The translations under genes were made by a program, and so were the position numbers. The notes under the pieces were generated by a model. It saw nothing but the letters and a program-made list of their open reading frames with translations, ran no database searches and had not been told where the DNA came from. Source: Mucilaginibacter psychrotolerans (GTDB lineage Bacteria; Bacteroidota; Bacteroidia; Sphingobacteriales; Sphingobacteriaceae). From it: a stretch of DNA of 64,000 bases. Shown here in pieces: positions 59,961 to 64,000 of the stretch (its first letter is position 1; each line of letters opens with the position of its first letter). The DNA lies in NCBI RefSeq assembly GCF_004519315.1, contig NZ_SOZE01000015.1, positions 78,094 to 142,093 on the forward strand. Reading direction: 5' to 3'.

Positions 59961-62891
59961 ATGAGGTTTACAACACAACTTCTGCTTTTAATATTATGCA
60001 ACTGCCTGTTTTTTAGTGGTGTTTTGCAGGCCCAAAATAAATTTACCGCTGATGTGTACAATGCAGACCTGGGCCTGCCATCAAACCATGTAGAAAGCTG
60101 TACTGCCGATAGCGTTGGCTTTTTATGGGTGGCCACCAGGCGCGGCATTTGCCGATACGATGGCTATAACTTTAAACCTTACCCTGCAGTGCGCGGCAAT
60201 ATATTAAGCATGTATAATGCCGGTAATAACGGTTTAGTTTACTATACCAATACAGGTGGTTTGGCCCGGTTTAATCCCTATAAAGCCGTTGCTAAGCAAA
60301 TAGCCACTACTCAATTTAGAGATAGCGATCCATCTAATGATCATTATAATAATATTTTTGTTGATAATGCCGGCCGTATCTGGTGCTGCGATTTTGCCCA
60401 TGTAAAATATTACAGCGCCCGTAAAAAAGCATTTAAAAGCTATGCGCTTATTGATTACGACAGTACCACAGACAGGCTGGCCACCTTTACCCAGTTTAAA
60501 AATGGAGAGGTATGGATAGCCAGTATTTTTGGGATGAAGTTGTGGAATGAAAAAACAGGGCAATTAACCCAAAGTAGAATACAACTGCTTAATAACCTAA
60601 ATTTTTCCACCTCGGCACGTATAGGGCACGATTCGCTTTTACTGGCTGCCGGCAATAGCTTAATTCTTGTACAACCTTCAACGCAAACCATCCTTTCAAC
60701 CGCAAACACCAATATTACCGATGCCATTGTTTCCATTACCACAAGCTATATAAATGGTAAAAAATATGTTGTACTGGCATCAAGCGATAAGGTATATACG
60801 CTAAGCAACCCGTCGGCCCACTTAACCGAAATCTTTAATATGCGCCCTTATGGCGGCATTATCAACAGCATATACTGTGTGCGCCAAAACGGTTTTATAT
60901 GGGTTAACAGCAGCCAGGGCTTAATCAAACTAACTCCTCCCGCTGATGCCATTGTAAACATACCGGTAACCCCGCTTATTGGCAACGCCGGCGAAAGCGC
61001 GATTACGCAGGTTGTTAAGCAACGTAACGGTAAGGGCTACTTTGTAAATACCAGCATTGGCGAATGTTATTTTACCTATCTGGATGGGTATTGGGAAAAG
61101 TTACCCGTGGCGGCACGGGTTAACCATATAGTGGTTTACGGCACTAAGCTGTTGATTGCCACATCTGTGGGGCTTTATGTTTATGATGGCGGCAAGGTAA
61201 TTAAGGTAGTAAAAATACCTGGTATAAAAAAGGTGTTGGAGGCTGGCGGCTACCTATGGCTGCTATTGGATAACGGCCCTGTATTGGTACTTAACAAGGT
61301 CAATTATTCCTTAGCTAAAAATTGGCCTGTAAAGAATAGTCCGGTATTTGCAAAGGAAAACTTGTGGAATGATATTTATGCAACTGGCCGGGGCGAAGTT
61401 TATTTGGCTGGCTGGATGCGGAGCGGTTTTGGTTTGGCGGTTTATGATAAACTACAAAGCACCTTTGTGCCTATATCTGGCAGAACAAAAAACGAAAATA
61501 TGTTTATAGGTGATTATTATAATCACATCGCGCCTTCTAAAAAGTTTAACTTGTTGTTTTCGGGTTATGGCGGCTTTAATACGGTAAACCCCCAAGGCCA
61601 GGTTACGCGTATCATATCTATAAATGACCATAACCTGGCCAATGAACATGTGGAGGGGATTGCCGAAATGCCGGACGGGCGTATATGGTTCGGCACAGAA
61701 GAGGGCGTGCAGGTATGGAACCCTAAAACAGATGAGCTAACGTTGGTTACTACTCAAAATGGCTTGCCATCAAACAATGCCATTTACGGGTTCGATTTAA
61801 TAAATGATAACGTAATTGCCATCGGCTTTAACAAAGCCATTAGCCTGTTGTATACCGGCAAAGTATTTAAAAGTACGCTTCAAAATAAACTGGTCGTCTC
61901 GTCGCTGCACGTTAACGGAAAGAACCGCGAGGTAATTGCAAACAAAATAACCGTAAGCCCATCCGAACGTAACCTGCAAATGGCCTTCTCCACGCTGGAT
62001 TTTGCTGATACACGTAAAATAACCTACCTATACAGTATTAACAATGGCGAATGGTCAACGCTTGGCAATAACCCGATTTTAACCTTTTCTAATTTTAAGC
62101 CCGGAAAATATGCAATAACGGTAAAAGCTGTTGATAATTTAAGTAACCAACAAACCAAACAGTTACTGCTATATGTACTTGCGTTACCTGCTTTTTACGA
62201 AACGATATGGTTTGTTATTGTCATTACAGCTGCGGTAGTATCGTTGGTATGGCTGTTTTTCGCGTTCAGACTAAGACAGTTAAAAAAGATAGGCAAGTTC
62301 CGGTCGGCCATATCGCAAGATCTGCATGACGATGTTGGTGCAACGCTAAGTAGTATCAATATTTTATCGGGTATGCTGAAAGATGAAACCAGGCTGCCAG
62401 AGAAATCTGCCCTGTATTTGCAACGCATCAATACCGATGTGCAGCAACTACAGGTGAAGCTGGATGAGATTATCTGGAGTTTAAAAAAAGAAGAAAACTC
62501 ACTTCAGCAAATTTTTGTAAAACTGGTTAACTACGGTTATGTAATGATGGAGGCAAGGGATATTGCTTTTGAACATTACGATGAAATGGGCCAGCAGGAA
62601 AAAACATTATCTTACCAGATTAACCGCAATCTGTATTTATTAGTAAAAGAAGCTTTAAACAACATAGCTAAACATAGCAATGCCACAGCGGCAACATTGT
62701 TATTTAAATTACAAAAAAAACTTTTGGTAATAACTATTACTGATAATGGCCTGGGAATACCACCCGAACGAATGCATAAGCGCAATGGTATAAGTGGTAT
62801 GGGTAAGCGTGCCGAAGAAATAGGTGCGCGGATACAAATAAATACAGGCAATAATAAAGGAACCGAAATAGTTGTTGAAATAAAGCTGTAG
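59961..62891 (+). CDS. Two-component sensor: beta-propeller histidine kinase
   Basis: A 976-residue sensor. A signal peptide (about 1-24) precedes a periplasmic part with Reg_prop propeller repeats (GFLWVATRRGICRYDGYNF; GRIWFGTEEGVQVWNPKTDEL) and a Y_Y_Y-like domain (about 660-735; LNPLTFSNFKPGKYAITVKAVDN region). One transmembrane helix follows at about 747-770. The cytoplasmic HisKA_3 has the phosphoacceptor His789 in SQDLHDDVGATLSSINILSG, and the ATPase domain includes NIAKHSNATAATLLF and DNGLGIPPERMHKRNGISGMGKRAEEIGA. It is NarX/UhpB type by kinase core. It is 1 base from the response regulator gene. Confidence 0.93.
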   Translation: MRFTTQLLLLILCNCLFFSGVLQAQNKFTADVYNADLGLPSNHVESCTADSVGFLWVATRRGICRYDGYNFKPYPAVRGNILSMYNAGNNGLVYYTNTGGLARFNPYKAVAKQIATTQFRDSDPSNDHYNNIFVDNAGRIWCCDFAHVKYYSARKKAFKSYALIDYDSTTDRLATFTQFKNGEVWIASIFGMKLWNEKTGQLTQSRIQLLNNLNFSTSARIGHDSLLLAAGNSLILVQPSTQTILSTANTNITDAIVSITTSYINGKKYVVLASSDKVYTLSNPSAHLTEIFNMRPYGGIINSIYCVRQNGFIWVNSSQGLIKLTPPADAIVNIPVTPLIGNAGESAITQVVKQRNGKGYFVNTSIGECYFTYLDGYWEKLPVAARVNHIVVYGTKLLIATSVGLYVYDGGKVIKVVKIPGIKKVLEAGGYLWLLLDNGPVLVLNKVNYSLAKNWPVKNSPVFAKENLWNDIYATGRGEVYLAGWMRSGFGLAVYDKLQSTFVPISGRTKNENMFIGDYYNHIAPSKKFNLLFSGYGGFNTVNPQGQVTRIISINDHNLANEHVEGIAEMPDGRIWFGTEEGVQVWNPKTDELTLVTTQNGLPSNNAIYGFDLINDNVIAIGFNKAISLLYTGKVFKSTLQNKLVVSSLHVNGKNREVIANKITVSPSERNLQMAFSTLDFADTRKITYLYSINNGEWSTLGNNPILTFSNFKPGKYAITVKAVDNLSNQQTKQLLLYVLALPAFYETIWFVIVITAAVVSLVWLFFAFRLRQLKKIGKFRSAISQDLHDDVGATLSSINILSGMLKDETRLPEKSALYLQRINTDVQQLQVKLDEIIWSLKKEENSLQQIFVKLVNYGYVMMEARDIAFEHYDEMGQQEKTLSYQINRNLYLLVKEALNNIAKHSNATAATLLFKLQKKLLVITITDNGLGIPPERMHKRNGISGMGKRAEEIGARIQINTGNNKGTEIVVEIKL

Positions 62892-62892
62892 T

Positions 62893-63525
62893 ATGATAAA
62901 GGTATTGGTATTTGAAGATAACAACAGCTTAAGGCAAACGCTAAAACTGCTGATTGACCATGACGATGATTTATGGCTAACCGGGGCATTTAACAATTGC
63001 GATCACATAAAAAACCACCTGGAGGGTGACATAAAGCCCGATGTGATTTTGATGGACATAGATATGCCCGGTATAGGCGGTATTGAAGGGGTAAAGATTG
63101 CTAAGCAAATGTTGCCCGCCGTACAGGTCATTATGTTTACCGTTTATGAGGATGACGATAAACTTTTTAGATGCCTGGTGGCCGGAGCGAATGGTTATTT
63201 GTTAAAAAAGAACAGCGCATCGCAGATAACGGCAGCCATAAAAGACGTATATGGCGGTGGTGCCCCTATGAACCCCGAGATAGCCCGCAAAGTAATGCAA
63301 ATGTTTAAGGAAGAAAAGTCGTTGCCGAGTCATGGTTTGAGCGAAAGGGAAGTTGAATTGCTTACCATGTTATCCCAAGGCCTGCCTTATAAAGTAATAG
63401 CCGCACAAACAGGCATTTCTATTGAAACCGTTAAAACGCATCTTAAAAATGTGTATCATAAAATGCACGTAGCTAACGGCACCGAGGCTGTTGGCAAAGG
63501 CTTAAGGCTTAAAATAATTAAATAA
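62893..63525 (+). CDS. LuxR/NarL-type response regulator
   Basis: A 210-residue regulator. The receiver domain (1-125) has acidic residues EDN at 8-10 and phosphoacceptor Asp55 in VILMDIDMPGIGG, with Lys in YLLKKNSA near 104. The C-terminal helix-turn-helix (about 148-205) has LSEREVELLTMLSQGLPYKVIAAQTGISIETVKTHLKNVYHKM. It is the partner of the adjacent kinase, and its targets are likely to include genes nearby. A role for this pair in controlling the CDC-like cluster is inference from position and shared strand. Confidence 0.94.
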   Translation: MIKVLVFEDNNSLRQTLKLLIDHDDDLWLTGAFNNCDHIKNHLEGDIKPDVILMDIDMPGIGGIEGVKIAKQMLPAVQVIMFTVYEDDDKLFRCLVAGANGYLLKKNSASQITAAIKDVYGGGAPMNPEIARKVMQMFKEEKSLPSHGLSEREVELLTMLSQGLPYKVIAAQTGISIETVKTHLKNVYHKMHVANGTEAVGKGLRLKIIK

Positions 63526-63546
63526 ATTGTAATTCATTGGTATGCG

Positions 63547-63882
63547 CTAGAAGCTCTTTAAAAAGTTGAGCGCAGCATCACAATTGCTGAAAACAGTACC
63601 CTGCAACAAATGCTGATCGAGCGTGAAAAAGTCGAACAAGGCCGGGTGTGCATTTAAATTGATTTTTTCGAACTTCATACCCCAACCTTCAAAAGATCTT
63701 TTAGCTATTGATCCCGCTGCTAAGGTGCACACATTGTGATGTCGCTTGTCTTTCGTAATCTTTTCATAAGTAGTTTTCACTTCATCTTCAGGCCCCTCAA
63801 GCACTTGCATAAAACGGGCGATAACTGACCCATTATGTACTCCTTCCACAAAAACTAAAAGACCGGTGATGGATTTGTTGGA
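63547..63882 (-). pseudogene. BLUF-domain photoreceptor fragment
   Basis: The C-terminal three quarters of a BLUF (blue-light sensing using FAD) domain: SNKSITGLLVFVEG, then RFMQVLEGPEDEVKTTYEKITKDKRHHNV, then RSFEGWGMKF and the C-terminal tail. The conserved Gln is in FMQVLEG. The first 25-30 residues, including the flavin-contacting Tyr, are missing: an in-frame TGA at 63883-63885 precedes Ser-Asn-Lys, and the 115 bases beyond do not encode a BLUF start in any frame. Either a frameshift/insertion or an internal rearrangement has broken the gene. I treat it as inactive. Confidence 0.6.
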
Positions 63883-64000
63883 TCAAGGAGAAAAGTTGGG
63901 GGGAAGAAAAGATTAAGCATAGATTTTAGCAAGTCTGAAGAGGAAAAAGGTAGTATCTCTAACGCCTCTTGAAGTAGCCCTGAAAGCCTTGATTTTTGCG
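63883..64000. other. Sequence replacing the BLUF 5' end at the window edge
   Basis: A 118-base stretch where the BLUF N-terminus should lie. In one minus-strand frame it encodes AKIKAFRATSRGVRDTTFFLF before stops; on the plus strand a frame reads ILASLKRKKVVSLTPLEVAL and runs out of the window. It could be the end of another gene or of an insertion sequence. The window ends before this can be decided. Confidence 0.3.

Noticed and set aside
61452..61649. Minus-strand frames inside the histidine kinase gene
   Set aside because: They are shadows of the kinase coding sequence, which has complete domains in the other strand.

Overview
The window reads as chromosome of a Bacteroidota bacterium of the Sphingobacteriaceae type (Mucilaginibacter/Pedobacter-like). 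The reasons are SusC/SusD pairs with glycoside hydrolases, a NagB-LmbE fusion, a SpoIIM/RDD/MoxR/DUF58 block, propeller-type two-component sensors, promoters of the form TTTG-N18-TAnnTTTG, and several families of long palindromic intergenic repeats. The genus is inferred from gene content, not from a database match. I saw no rRNA, tRNA, CRISPR array or intact insertion sequence.

Region 1 (1-8.3 kb) holds the N-terminal part of an M16 zinc peptidase, a DUF2059 protein, an HGSNAT-like membrane acyltransferase, two tandem paralogues of unknown function, then divergent nagB-LmbE and anmK (amino-sugar and cell-wall recycling). Region 2 (8.27-11.5 kb) is a tryptophan operon (trpE, trpG, trpC) behind a transcription attenuator. 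The attenuator has a 19-residue leader peptide with two adjacent Trp codons and a strong terminator. trpD, trpF, trpB and trpA are absent here. Region 3 (11.5-20.4 kb) has a RecD/Pif1-like helicase, a DUF433/DUF5615 toxin-antitoxin pair, hflX, and metH plus metF behind a SAM-I riboswitch. Region 4 (20.5-28.9 kb) is a six-gene overlapping minus-strand operon (SpoIIM-like, membrane protein, DUF4129, DUF4350, MoxR ATPase, DUF58) with a divergent RDD gene, then sdaA.

Region 5 (29-32.3 kb) has a methyltransferase, then an ECF sigma factor overlapping a gene for a protein with one inner-membrane-like helix and a C-terminal outer-membrane barrel. Region 6 (32.6-52.9 kb) is a polysaccharide utilization region for mannose- and N-acetylglucosamine-containing glycans. 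It encodes a GntR regulator with three matching operator-like sites, a mannose-6-phosphate isomerase homologue, a sugar porter, a truncated SusC relic, GH92 and GH76 mannosidases, an S9 peptidase, SusC/SusD with fasciclin and DUF5007 lipoproteins, and a GH89 alpha-N-acetylglucosaminidase.

Region 7 (53.4-63.5 kb) is the most unusual part. It is a co-directional run encoding a lipoprotein, a secreted protein that joins an LGFP module to a domain resembling cholesterol-dependent cytolysins (CDC-like), a second secreted protein carrying a near-copy of the same LGFP module at its C-terminus, two further secreted proteins and a DUF3592 membrane protein. A propeller-type histidine kinase and a LuxR-type response regulator follow. 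I interpret it as a candidate regulated, secreted pore-forming system. The window ends with a BLUF-domain gene whose 5' part is missing.
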